Source: Actinomycetes bacterium
Lineage (GTDB): Bacteria > Actinomycetota > Acidimicrobiia > IMCC26256 > Chersky-534
DNA: 43,501 nucleotides
Assembly: GCA_025463865.1 (NCBI GenBank)
Contig: JAODBH010000037.1
Span: 1-43,501 of the forward strand
Direction of reading: 5' to 3'
Below the pieces are notes generated by a model that saw only the letters and a program-made list of their open reading frames with translations, was not told the DNA's origin and did not search any database. The position numbers and the translations under genes were made by a program. Shown here in pieces: positions 7,467 to 15,832 of this stretch (position 1 is its first letter; each line of letters starts with the position of its first letter).

Positions 7467-9197
7467 GTGACCAACCTGCCCGACGCGCCTAGCGGCTTCG
7501 AGGACTACGAGACCTCGACGACGGTGGCCGACCTCCTCCTCGCGCGCGTCGGGGACGAGCACCTCGGTCTCGTGTTCGAGGATCGATCGTGGACCTGGGA
7601 CGCCCACGTACGCGAGTGCATCACGCGTGCAGCCTGGCTCACAGCCCGTCGGCGTCCCGGCCCCTTCCACGTGGGTGTCCTGCTCGACAACGTGCCGGAG
7701 TTCTCGTTCCTCCTCGGCGGTGCGGCGTTCAGCGGTGCGGTCCTCGTGGGCATCAACTCCACCCGACGCGGTGCAGAGCTCGCCGCGGACCTCGCTCGCA
7801 CCGATTGCCAGCTGCTGATCACCGACGACCGGGGGGTCGGACTCCTGGCCGGCGTCGAGCTGCCGGTCCCGCTCGACCGGGTCGTCAACATCGACGACTC
7901 CGCGTACGCCGCCGAGCTCGGGACGTACGCCGCCTCGCCGCTATCAGACGTGCGGCCGGCCGGCGGCGACCTCCTCATGCTGGTGTTCACGTCGGGTACG
8001 GGTGGGACGCCCAAGGCCGTGCAGGTGACCCACAGAAAGGTGAGTGGCCCCGGTGAGCAGATCGCCCGCCTCGACGGCATCCGGCGCGACGACGTGGCGT
8101 ACCTCTCGATGCCGCTCTTCCACAGCGCCTGTCTCATGGCCGCGTGGGCACCCGCGCTGACGGTCGGGGCGACCATGGTGCTCCGCCGCCGGTTCTCCGC
8201 TTCGGAGTTCCTGCCCGACGTGCGGCGTTACGGCGCGACGTGGATGCACTACGTCGGCAAGGCGCTTGCGTACGTGCTCGCGACTCCGGAGCGGATCGAC
8301 GACGCCGCATCGCCGCTGCGACTCGCTCGTGGCAACGAGGCGAGCGCGCACGACATGGAGCGGTTCGGAGCGCGGTTCGGGTGCGACGTCTGGGACGGCT
8401 TCGGCTCGAGCGAAGGCGGTGTCCACACGATCCGGACCGACGACACGCCGCTCGCATCGATCGGTGTGCTGCCGCCCGGTGTCCGCGTTCTCGATCAGCG
8501 GTCCGGCGTGGACGTGCAGCCGGCGCGGTTCGAGGGTGATCGTCTCGTGAACCCGCGCGAAGCGATCGGCGAGCTCGTGAACACGAACGGCGCGGGTGGC
8601 TTCGAGGGCTACTACAACGATCCCGAAGCAACCGCGGAACGGCTGCGGGGCGGTTGGTACTGGAGTGGTGATCTCGCCTACGTCGACGAGGCCGGCTTCG
8701 TCTTCTACGCGGGAAGATCCGGGGACTGGTTGCGGGTCGACGGTGAGAACCTCGCGACCGGGCCCATCGAGCGGGTCATTGCGCGATTCGTGCCTGCAGC
8801 TCTCGTGGCCGTCTATGCCGTGCCCGACGCGATCGCCGGTGACGCGGTCATGGTCTCGATGCGCATCCGGGAAGACCAACGCTTCGACCCCGAGGACTTC
8901 TTCGACTTTCTCGCGGCGCAATCGGATCTCGGGACCAAGGTGGCGCCCCTCTATGTGCGCACCGTCACGGAGATGCCGGCGACCGCGACGAACAAGACGC
9001 TCAAACGGGTGCTCCGTCAGGAGGCCTGGAACACGAAGGACCCGGTCTGGTGGCGCGAGCGCCGTGACGAGCCGTTTCGAGCGATGACCGATCTCGACCG
9101 GAGCGCGCTTCGTGACCGGTTCGCCACTGCCGGCCGGGTTGCGATGCTCGGGCCCGATCCCGATCGTTCCCGGCCCGAGGAAGGGGCAGCGCAGTGA
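7467..9197 (+). CDS. Acyl-CoA synthetase, FadD17-like
   Basis: This 576-residue protein has a P-loop FTSGTGGTPKAVQVTH (174-189), a GFGSSEGG A5-like motif, YWSGDLAYVDEAGFVFYAGR before the hinge, and a terminal ATNKTLKR with the expected catalytic Lys. The overall pattern resembles the very-long-chain/steroid group of FadD proteins (the FadD17 type), which load side-chain acids onto CoA. That resemblance is from memory, not from a search. GTG at 7467 is one base after the previous TGA. Its stop overlaps the next start (GTGA at 9194). The tight junctions place it in the same transcript as its neighbours. Confidence 0.82.
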   Translation: MTNLPDAPSGFEDYETSTTVADLLLARVGDEHLGLVFEDRSWTWDAHVRECITRAAWLTARRRPGPFHVGVLLDNVPEFSFLLGGAAFSGAVLVGINSTRRGAELAADLARTDCQLLITDDRGVGLLAGVELPVPLDRVVNIDDSAYAAELGTYAASPLSDVRPAGGDLLMLVFTSGTGGTPKAVQVTHRKVSGPGEQIARLDGIRRDDVAYLSMPLFHSACLMAAWAPALTVGATMVLRRRFSASEFLPDVRRYGATWMHYVGKALAYVLATPERIDDAASPLRLARGNEASAHDMERFGARFGCDVWDGFGSSEGGVHTIRTDDTPLASIGVLPPGVRVLDQRSGVDVQPARFEGDRLVNPREAIGELVNTNGAGGFEGYYNDPEATAERLRGGWYWSGDLAYVDEAGFVFYAGRSGDWLRVDGENLATGPIERVIARFVPAALVAVYAVPDAIAGDAVMVSMRIREDQRFDPEDFFDFLAAQSDLGTKVAPLYVRTVTEMPATATNKTLKRVLRQEAWNTKDPVWWRERRDEPFRAMTDLDRSALRDRFATAGRVAMLGPDPDRSRPEEGAAQ

Positions 9198-10390
9198 CGG
9201 CGGAACCCGCGACCGTTTTCGACGCCGACAACCATTACTACGAGGCTCTGGACGCGTTCACCCGCCACGTCGAACCGGCCTTCCGGCGCAGGTGCATGCA
9301 GTGGGTCGAGCTCGACGGCCGGACGCGCCTACTCGTCGGAGGCCGCATCAACCGCTTCATCCCGAACCCCACCTTCGATCCGGTCGCGCGGCCCGGATCG
9401 CTCGACGACTACTTCCGGGGCCGCCGACCCCGCCCGACGAGTCCGGCAGAGCTCTTCGGTGACCTCGAGCCCATTCGGCCCGAGTACCGCGACCGCGACG
9501 CCCGAATCGACGTGATGGACACGCAGGGGATCGCCGGCGCGTTCCTCTTCCCGACCCTCGCCGTCGGCATGGAGCTCGCGCTCCGGGAGGATCCACCGGC
9601 TGCCCTCGCCGCGTTCCGCGCCTTCAATCGCTGGCTCGAGGAGGACTGGGGCTTCGCCTTCCGCGAACGACTGTTCGCGGTGCCGTACCTCACGCTCATC
9701 GACGCCGATCGGGCGGTCGAAGAGCTGGAGTGGGCACTCGATCGTGACGCCCGCGCCATCGTGATGTGTCCGGGCCCGGTCCTGACCGACGGCGGCGGCC
9801 GCTCGCCGGCCGACCGGTCGTTCGACCGCTTCTGGGGCCTTGCGAACGAGGCCGGGATCACGGTCGCTTACCACGGTGCCGACACGCTCTACAGCCGCTA
9901 CCTCGCCGATTGGGGCGAGATCGATTCGATCGAGTCCTTCCAGCTCCCGGTGATGGCGGCGCTCGTCTCACCGGTCGCCATCGCCGACACGCTCGCGGCA
10001 TTGATCGCCGGTGGGATCTTCGCCCGCTTCCCGAACGTCCGCGTGGCCTCGGTCGAGAACGGATCCGAATGGGTGGCGCCCCTCTTCTCCCGTCTGGAGA
10101 AGGCGTACGCGCAGACCCCGGATGCATTCTCCGAGAATCCCGCGTCGACGTTCCGACGGAACATCTGGGTGACGCCGTACTACGAGGACGATCTCGCAGG
10201 ATTGGCCCGCCTGATCGGGGAGGAACGTCTCCTGTTCGGCTCCGACTGGCCGCACGCGGAAGGGCTGGCCGATCCGGTGGTCGACTTCGTGCGCGACCTG
10301 GAGAGCGCCGGCTTCGATGCGGACGCCCGGGCCCGGATCATGACGGTGAACGGGCGCAGCCTCGCCTCCCGCGCGCCCGTCCTGACGTGA
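9194..10390 (+). CDS. Amidohydrolase-2 family protein
   Basis: This 398-residue ACMSD-like TIM barrel has DADNHYYE (DxHxxE form) near the N-terminus, a VAYHGAD strand, VASVENGSEW, and FGSDWPHAEG with the late Asp. All the positions conserved among its paralogues in this window are present, so it should be a working metal enzyme of unknown substrate. GTG at 9194 overlaps the stop of the FadD17-like gene, indicating coupled translation and perhaps consecutive steps. An insert after strand 1 (about 30-90) is longer than in the 4762 paralogue and probably shapes the substrate pocket. Confidence 0.85.
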   Translation: MTAEPATVFDADNHYYEALDAFTRHVEPAFRRRCMQWVELDGRTRLLVGGRINRFIPNPTFDPVARPGSLDDYFRGRRPRPTSPAELFGDLEPIRPEYRDRDARIDVMDTQGIAGAFLFPTLAVGMELALREDPPAALAAFRAFNRWLEEDWGFAFRERLFAVPYLTLIDADRAVEELEWALDRDARAIVMCPGPVLTDGGGRSPADRSFDRFWGLANEAGITVAYHGADTLYSRYLADWGEIDSIESFQLPVMAALVSPVAIADTLAALIAGGIFARFPNVRVASVENGSEWVAPLFSRLEKAYAQTPDAFSENPASTFRRNIWVTPYYEDDLAGLARLIGEERLLFGSDWPHAEGLADPVVDFVRDLESAGFDADARARIMTVNGRSLASRAPVLT

Positions 10391-10407
10391 TTCCGCGGTT
10401 TGTGGGG

Positions 10408-10436
10408 TTGTCACGAAAGAGTGTCAGGAATATGTT
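10408..10436 (+). promoter_or_regulatory. Candidate internal promoter
   Basis: TTGTCA (10408-10413) and TATGTT (10431-10436) have the ideal 17-base spacing, matching sigma-A consensus at 5/6 and 4/6. The box lies in the 41-base gap between two amidohydrolase genes and would start RNA near 10443. That is downstream of the ATG at 10432 and so would favour a later start codon such as the GTG at 10486. Confidence 0.5.
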
Positions 10437-11781
10437 TGATCGACTCGGCGACGATCGCGGCTCCGTGGACGGAAGGGCGCTCTCTGTGCAAGAGACCTGG
10501 GACAACATCGACAGGTACGTCGTCATCTCCGCGGATACGCACGGCGGCGCCGACCTCCGTGAGTACAAGCAGTATCTGCCCAGCCGCTGGCACGACGAGT
10601 TCGACGCGTGGGCCGACGCGTACGTGAGCCCCTGGGACGACTTCGTCCACGCGACCGCGAGTCGCAACTGGGATTCCGACCTCCGGCTCCAGGAGCTCGA
10701 CGACGACGGGGTGGCCGCGGAGGTCTTGATCGCCAACACCATCCCGCCCTTCTTCCCGACCTCCGCGCTGCTCGTCGTCGGCCTGCCGAAGACTCCGGAC
10801 GAGTACGAGCACCGGTGGGCGGGCCTGCAGGCCCACAACCGGTGGCAGGCGGACTTCGTGTCGCGGGCGCCGAAGCGGAGACGGGCGCTGTTGCAAGTGC
10901 TTCCGAACCGCGTCGAAGACACCGTCGCGGAGATCCGCTGGGCCAAGGAGACCAACGCTTTCGGCGGCCTGCTCCTGAACCAGGTCCCCGCCGGGAACGA
11001 CGTGGAACCGTTCTTCCATTCGCGGTACGAACCGATCTGGCAGGCCTGCGCGGAGCTCGACTTCCCGGTGGTCCAACACAACGGCACCGCGCCCGAGATG
11101 CCGATGGACCAGCCGGCGTCGATCACGCTCGCGCTCCTCAAGAACTTCGCGTCGTGCGGCGACATGCTCGTCGACATGATCTTCGCCGGTGTGTTCGAGC
11201 GGTATCCAGAGCTCAAGCTCGTCGCGACCGAGGCCGGCGTCGCGCTGCTGTTCGCAGCACAGGCCATCGACAGCTACACGGCCGCGATGAAGGCGGATGC
11301 GCCCAACCGCACGATGGGTCTGTTCGGTGGTCCCCACGTCGACCAGCTGTCGCTGCCGCCGAGCGGGTACGTGAAGCGACAGGTGTACTTCGCGTGCAGC
11401 GCGCACACGGCGACCCCTGAGATCTACCAGGACATGCGCGACGAGATCGGGGTCGACCACCTCATGTGGGGTTCGGACTATCCGCATGAAGAGGGCACCG
11501 CACCCCAGTCACACCTCGCCTACAAGTGGCTGTTCGCTCCCGTCCCGGAGGCGGATGTGCGGAAGATCCTCGCCGGCAACGCCGCCGAGGTCTACGGCTT
11601 CGATCTCGACGCCCTCGTACCGATCGCGAAGCGGGTCGGGCCGAGGGTCGCCGACGTGCACACGCCCCTCACCGCTGCCGACGTCGCCGCCACGCCGAAC
11701 CCGATCGGGGAGTTCGTCGAGCGGCCGTTCGCCGGTGGCGCCCTCCTCGACCGCGGGCGTCCGGCGACGTCGTCGTTCTGA
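10432..11781 (+). CDS. Amidohydrolase-2 family protein with C-terminal extension
   Basis: This is an ACMSD-like TIM barrel of 449 residues from ATG 10432. Strand 1 reads SADTHGGAD, a variant of DxHxxE with Asp last. Then come VVQHNGTAPE, VATEAGVALL and WGSDYPHEEG. About 55 extra residues follow the barrel after VYGFDLDALVPIAKRVG. The start is uncertain. ATG at 10432 has only GGA in front. GTG at 10486 (431 residues) has GGAAGG 9 bases upstream and fits a promoter at 10408-10436. If that promoter is used, the 10432 ATG would precede the RNA start. Either way the catalytic domain is intact. The substrate is unknown. Confidence 0.83.
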   Translation: MFDRLGDDRGSVDGRALSVQETWDNIDRYVVISADTHGGADLREYKQYLPSRWHDEFDAWADAYVSPWDDFVHATASRNWDSDLRLQELDDDGVAAEVLIANTIPPFFPTSALLVVGLPKTPDEYEHRWAGLQAHNRWQADFVSRAPKRRRALLQVLPNRVEDTVAEIRWAKETNAFGGLLLNQVPAGNDVEPFFHSRYEPIWQACAELDFPVVQHNGTAPEMPMDQPASITLALLKNFASCGDMLVDMIFAGVFERYPELKLVATEAGVALLFAAQAIDSYTAAMKADAPNRTMGLFGGPHVDQLSLPPSGYVKRQVYFACSAHTATPEIYQDMRDEIGVDHLMWGSDYPHEEGTAPQSHLAYKWLFAPVPEADVRKILAGNAAEVYGFDLDALVPIAKRVGPRVADVHTPLTAADVAATPNPIGEFVERPFAGGALLDRGRPATSSF

Positions 11782-11792
11782 TCGCGTTCGAC

Positions 11793-12956
11793 GTGACGGC
11801 ACCGACCGCTCGGATCGGGCGCGGAACCGTGCTCGAGCGCCTGGCGGCCGAAGCGGAGATCCACCGCGTGCTGAACCGCTATGCGCACGCGGTCGATCGA
11901 GGCGACGAAGCGATGGTGCGGTCCGTCTACCACCCAGACGGCATCGACGAGCACGGCGCGTACTTCACCGGCCTCGGGCGGGACTTCGGCGCGTACGTCA
12001 CCGCGCAGAAGCCCTGCTGGTCGGCGATGATGCACCACCGCACGAACGTCCTGATCGAGCGATCGGGGGATGCGGCCGCGGTCGAGTCCTACATGTTCGG
12101 CATGCTCGTCGACCACGAGGAATCGCTCTCGTGGGCCGCCGGCAGGTACCTCGACCTGGTGCAGTGGCGCTCGGGCGCCTGGAAGCTCGCCCACCGCCGC
12201 TACGTCACCGATATCCGGATCCCGTTGCCGCGGGAGGCCGCGGGCGCGCCCCCGAGGAGCGAGTCGTCGGCGGGCCGCCGATCCGCAGCCGACCCGGCAT
12301 ACGAGCTCTTCGCCGCGACCGGAGCACACCGGCGCTCGCCGAGCGGCGAGGCCGCGCGGCGCCCGACCTTGGAGGCTGCGTTGAGCCCATCAGGATCGTC
12401 CGATCCCGAGGCGGACGTTGCCGGCGCTTCGAGCCTCGACGCGACCGTCGCCCGACTCGTTGCCGAGGCGGAGATCACCCGGGTCCTCAACCGGTACTGC
12501 CACGGGGTCGACCGCGGCGACGAGGAGATGATCCGGTCCGTGTACCACCCCGACGGGATCGACGAGCACGGCGCGCACTTCGTCGGCTCGGGTTCGGACT
12601 TCGCGGCGTTCGTCACCGCGCAGAAGCCCAACTTCGCCGTGCTCATGCACCACCTCACCAGCATCTTGATCGAGGTCCGGGACGACGTCGCGGCGGTGCA
12701 GTCGTACGTCGTGGCGATGCACGTCATGCGCGACGGGATCTTCTCGTGGGCGGCCGGCCGCTACCTCGATCGTTTCGAGCGGCGCACCGGCGAGTGGAAG
12801 ATCGCCCACCGGCGCTTCGTGCTCGACCTCGATCTGCCCGCGCCCGCGGAGCCGGTCGCCGCGAACGTCGACGGGTCGTTCGGCGAAGGCTCTCGTTCGC
12901 CGTCCGATCCGGCGTATGCCCTGTTCGACGCGGTGGCCGCAGGCCGCCGCGGCTGA
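11793..12956 (+). CDS. Tandem SnoaL-like (NTF2-fold) fusion protein
   Basis: This 387-residue protein consists of two homologous SnoaL-4/NTF2-like domains, about 14-145 and 214-350. Both copies carry AEAEI-x-RVLNRY, VDRGDE, SVYHPDGIDEHGA, a YVTAQKP or FVTAQKP, SWAAGRYLD and WK-x-AHRR. Each is followed by a Pro/Ala-rich linker and D-P-A-Y-x-L-F. Such domains often act as dehydratases, isomerases or cyclases, or as subunits; the pathway role here is unknown. The second copy retains GGAGG (12371-12375) five bases before an in-frame TTG (12381). The gene therefore probably arose by tandem duplication and loss of the first stop, and a separate 191-residue second domain might still be made. GTG at 11793 is chosen as the first start after the preceding stop. 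Confidence 0.82.
   Translation: MTAPTARIGRGTVLERLAAEAEIHRVLNRYAHAVDRGDEAMVRSVYHPDGIDEHGAYFTGLGRDFGAYVTAQKPCWSAMMHHRTNVLIERSGDAAAVESYMFGMLVDHEESLSWAAGRYLDLVQWRSGAWKLAHRRYVTDIRIPLPREAAGAPPRSESSAGRRSAADPAYELFAATGAHRRSPSGEAARRPTLEAALSPSGSSDPEADVAGASSLDATVARLVAEAEITRVLNRYCHGVDRGDEEMIRSVYHPDGIDEHGAHFVGSGSDFAAFVTAQKPNFAVLMHHLTSILIEVRDDVAAVQSYVVAMHVMRDGIFSWAAGRYLDRFERRTGEWKIAHRRFVLDLDLPAPAEPVAANVDGSFGEGSRSPSDPAYALFDAVAAGRRG
12371..12383 (+). promoter_or_regulatory. Internal ribosome-binding site and TTG inside the SnoaL fusion
   Basis: GGAGG (12371-12375) precedes TTG (12381-12383) by 5 bases, in frame with the second SnoaL domain. It lies exactly at the junction between the duplicated units. It is either a relic of a formerly separate gene or a working internal start. 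Confidence 0.5.
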
Positions 12957-12991
12957 TGCCACGGAACGATTGCCCGACGAGGAGTCTGATC

Positions 12992-13036
12992 ATGACGATA
13001 CGGAATTCGTTCCTCGCACTGGTTCCTTACGCGTGA
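12992..13036 (+). CDS. 14-codon mini-ORF with strong ribosome site
   Basis: The predicted peptide is MTIRNSFLALVPYA. GAGGAG (12979-12984) stands 7 bases before the ATG, one of the best ribosome sites in the window. The stop is 10 bases before the next gene. Several codons (ATA, AAT, GTT, CCT) are rare compared with the neighbours. It could be a leader or coupling peptide for the class II aldolase-like gene, or the start of a deleted gene. No homology is claimed. Confidence 0.35.
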   Translation: MTIRNSFLALVPYA

Positions 13037-13046
13037 GGGCGGGCTG

Positions 13047-13769
13047 ATGAGGCAGGCAGATCCGCGGACCGAGATCGCACTGCTCGCCCGGTCCTTGTAC
13101 CGGCAGGGGTACTGCGACCAGCTCGCGGGCCACATCACCTACAAGCTCCCGGACGGAACGCTGTTGGTGAACCCCTGGGAGCTCGCGTGGGACGAGCTCG
13201 CCGGACCCGACATCCTGCGGATCGATCTCGACGGCAACAAGCTCGAAGGCCGGGGCACCGTTCCGGGTGGCATCCCGCTCCATCTCGAGCTGCATCGCTC
13301 CCGCACGAACTTCACCATCGCGGTCCACAACCACTCCCGGTGGGGCACCGTCTGGTGCGATCTGCGGCGCATCCCTCCCGTCTACGACCAGACGGGGGCG
13401 TTCGTCGACGGAGACGTCGCGTTCTTCGACGAGTTCGAACAGGTCGGGGACCACGACAGCGCGGCGAAGGCCGTCGCCGCGTTCGGCAACTCGAAGGTCG
13501 GGCTGCTCGCGAACCACGGCGTGCTCGTCGTTGCCGATTCGTTCCCACAGGCCTACGTCCGGGCCGTGACGCTCGAGTGGCGGTGCCGGCAAGCATGGAT
13601 CGTCGAGTCCGCCGGCGGCGCGAAGCAGTTGCCGGCGGCGTCGGTCGACCTGATCGGCGGCGGCGTCGACGGGGCGGTCGAGTATCCCAACATGATGTGG
13701 GAAGCCGCGGCCCGGCGCGAGATGCGCCTCGATCCGGCGACCTTCGGCGCGGGGCAGTCGGCCCGATGA
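13047..13769 (+). CDS. Class II aldolase/adducin family protein
   Basis: This 240-residue protein has the zinc-binding pattern of the family: His94 and His96 in VHNHSRWG and His157 in ANHG, with a candidate acid in LHLELH (Glu81). The N-terminal GYCDQLAGHITYKLPDG, where homologues have G-N-x-S-x-R, and NPWELAWDEL are recognisable. Members cleave sugar phosphates or hydroxy-oxo acids, or are decarboxylase- or epimerase-like. Those beside CoA-pathway genes may instead cleave hydroxyacyl compounds, which is inference. ATG at 13047 follows a GAGGGCGG stretch. The stop overlaps the next ATG (ATGA at 13766). Confidence 0.83.
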   Translation: MRQADPRTEIALLARSLYRQGYCDQLAGHITYKLPDGTLLVNPWELAWDELAGPDILRIDLDGNKLEGRGTVPGGIPLHLELHRSRTNFTIAVHNHSRWGTVWCDLRRIPPVYDQTGAFVDGDVAFFDEFEQVGDHDSAAKAVAAFGNSKVGLLANHGVLVVADSFPQAYVRAVTLEWRCRQAWIVESAGGAKQLPAASVDLIGGGVDGAVEYPNMMWEAAARREMRLDPATFGAGQSAR

Positions 13770-14968
13770 CCGACACGCTGAGCGCGGGTGCCCTCCTCCC
13801 GGATCCGGAACCGGCCGATGTCCGCTACACGATCATCTCGGTCGACGATCACGTCGTCGAAGCGGCCGATACGTTCACCGGCCGGGTTCCCCAGCGGTTC
13901 GCCGACGACGCGCCCAAAGTGGTGCTCACGGATACCGGCGACGAAGCGTGGGTGTTCGACGGCGTGACGTACGTCCAGCTCGGGCTCAACGCGGTCGTCG
14001 GGCGCAACGAAGCGGGTGAGCACGGCCAGGAGCCGACCCGCTTCGACCAGATGCGGCGCGGCTGCTGGGATCCCGACGCGCGGATCGCCGACATGGATCT
14101 CAACGGGGTCTGGGCGTCGCTCAACTTCCCGTCCCTCATCACGGGCTTCTGCGGCACGGTCTATTCGCGCGCATCCGATCCTCAGCTGGGGCACGCGGTC
14201 ATGCAGGCCTGGAACGACTGGATCTACGAGCGGTGGTACCAGCCGTACCCGGAGCGCATCATCCCGTTGGGCATCACCTGGCTCGTCGACCCCCAACTCG
14301 CGGCCGCGGAGATCCGCCGCAACGCGGCGCGCGGATTCAGAGCTGTGTCGTTGCCCGAGCAACCACATCTCCTCGGTCTCCCGTCGTTGCACAGTGGTTA
14401 CTGGGATCCGGTCATCGCGGCATGTGTCGAGACCGACACCGTGGTCTGTCTGCACGTGGGATCGTCAGGGGTTGCCGACCGTGCTCCCGACGCGCCCGGC
14501 TCGGTGTCGGGCACCCTGTTCTCCGCCCTTTCGCTGAGCGCCTGCGTCGACTGGTTGTGGTCAGGGATACCGGTCCGCTTCCCGGGCGTGAAGATCGCGA
14601 TGTCGGAAGGTGGCATCGGCTGGGTTCCGATGCTCCTCGACCGGCTCGACTACATCATCGAGCGGGCGCGCTTCGGTCGAGTCGACTGGATGGCGACCGA
14701 CATCTGGCCGGCTGAGGTCCTGCAGCGCAACTTCTGGTTCTGCACCATCGACGACCCGTCGATGCTCCCGTGCCGCGAACGCATCGGCGTCGATCGGATC
14801 ATGCTCGAGGTCGACTATCCCCACGGCGACTCGACGTGGCCCGACACCCAGGCGATCGTCGACGAGCGGTTCGGCGGCTTCCCGGCCGACGAGGTGCGGA
14901 AGATGACCCACGAGAACGCGGCGAAGTTGTACCGGCATCCGCTGCCTGCGACATGCCTCCCGCGATGA
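13766..14968 (+). CDS. Amidohydrolase-2 family protein
   Basis: This 400-residue ACMSD-like TIM barrel has SVDDHVVE (DxHxxE) after a 30-residue N-terminal lead, then VVCLHVGSSG, MSEGGIGWVP and MLEVDYPHGDSTWP. All family positions are kept. It is coupled by ATGA to the class II aldolase-like gene before it and by ATGA to the enoyl-CoA hydratase after it. The three are thus likely to be made together and to act in one pathway segment. The substrate is unknown. Confidence 0.85.
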   Translation: MTDTLSAGALLPDPEPADVRYTIISVDDHVVEAADTFTGRVPQRFADDAPKVVLTDTGDEAWVFDGVTYVQLGLNAVVGRNEAGEHGQEPTRFDQMRRGCWDPDARIADMDLNGVWASLNFPSLITGFCGTVYSRASDPQLGHAVMQAWNDWIYERWYQPYPERIIPLGITWLVDPQLAAAEIRRNAARGFRAVSLPEQPHLLGLPSLHSGYWDPVIAACVETDTVVCLHVGSSGVADRAPDAPGSVSGTLFSALSLSACVDWLWSGIPVRFPGVKIAMSEGGIGWVPMLLDRLDYIIERARFGRVDWMATDIWPAEVLQRNFWFCTIDDPSMLPCRERIGVDRIMLEVDYPHGDSTWPDTQAIVDERFGGFPADEVRKMTHENAAKLYRHPLPATCLPR

Positions 14969-15780
14969 CGGAGCCCCGGCCCGTCCTACGGGTCGAATCC
15001 GTCGACGGGGGGATCCGGGTCCTCACCCTCGACCGCCCCGACCGGTTGAATGCGCTCAACGCCGAGCTGATCGAGCAACTGCACGGGTCGTTGGACGAGA
15101 TCGCACAGGACTCCAGCTGTCGCGTCGTCATCCTCACCGGGGCCGGACGCGGGTTCTGCAGCGGACTGGATCTGCAGTCCGTCGACCTCGCGGCTATCGC
15201 CGCCGGGGGACCGGCTCGGCAGCTCAGGTCTCAGGAGCGAATCGCTTCGCTCGTTCCGAAGCTCCGCGGGTTGCCGCAACCGGTCATCGCCGCCGTCAAC
15301 GGGCCCGCAGCCGGCGGAGGGTTCGCCCTGGCGCTCGCGTGTGATGTACGGGTCGCGGCGTCGTCGGCCCGGTTCAACGTCGCGTTCGTCCGGATCGGTC
15401 TCTCCGGGTGCGACATCGGCGTGAGCTGGTTGCTCCCCCGACTCGTGGGGGCATCCCGGGCGTGGGAGCTGATGCTCACCGGGCGCATCATCGACGCCGA
15501 GCGTGCGGACCGCATCGGTCTGCTCTCGGAGGTCGTGCCCGACGGTGAGGTCCTGGACGCGGCGCTCGCCATCGCCCGCGAGATCGCCGGCAACAGCCCG
15601 CTCGGTGTGCGCATGACGAAGCAGGTCATGTGGAGCGCACTCGAAGTCGGAAGCCTCAACGCCGGCATCGATCTGGAGAACCGCACCCAGGTGTTGTGCA
15701 CGTTCGATCCCGACATGGACGAAGCGGTGCACGCGTTCATGGAACGGCGGCCGCCCGAGTTCGGCTCGGCCGCGCCCTGA
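14965..15780 (+). CDS. Enoyl-CoA hydratase/isomerase (crotonase) family protein
   Basis: This 271-residue protein has the crotonase oxyanion-hole segments GRGFCSGLDL (61-70) and NGPAAGGGFALALACD (112-127), and a FVRIGLSGCDIG loop. The loop has no Glu where classical hydratases have the first catalytic Glu. The reaction could therefore be isomerisation, hydrolysis or a retro-Claisen step instead of simple hydration. The cytoplasmic substrate would be an acyl-CoA. ATG at 14965 overlaps the previous stop. An alternative ATG at 14953 adds four residues and has no better ribosome site. It lies upstream of the thiolase, as in beta-oxidation sets. Confidence 0.87.
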   Translation: MTEPRPVLRVESVDGGIRVLTLDRPDRLNALNAELIEQLHGSLDEIAQDSSCRVVILTGAGRGFCSGLDLQSVDLAAIAAGGPARQLRSQERIASLVPKLRGLPQPVIAAVNGPAAGGGFALALACDVRVAASSARFNVAFVRIGLSGCDIGVSWLLPRLVGASRAWELMLTGRIIDAERADRIGLLSEVVPDGEVLDAALAIAREIAGNSPLGVRMTKQVMWSALEVGSLNAGIDLENRTQVLCTFDPDMDEAVHAFMERRPPEFGSAAP

Positions 15781-15832
15781 ATCGCAACTTCCGACCGGCG
15801 ACGCGAGCGTCGCCCGAGCAAACGAGGAACAG

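Noticed and set aside
5690-7474. Long open frame on the minus strand opposite the 4762 and 5894 genes
   Set aside because: It is a GC3 shadow with Arg/Asp/Pro-rich nonsense and no ribosome site, opposite genes with full motifs.
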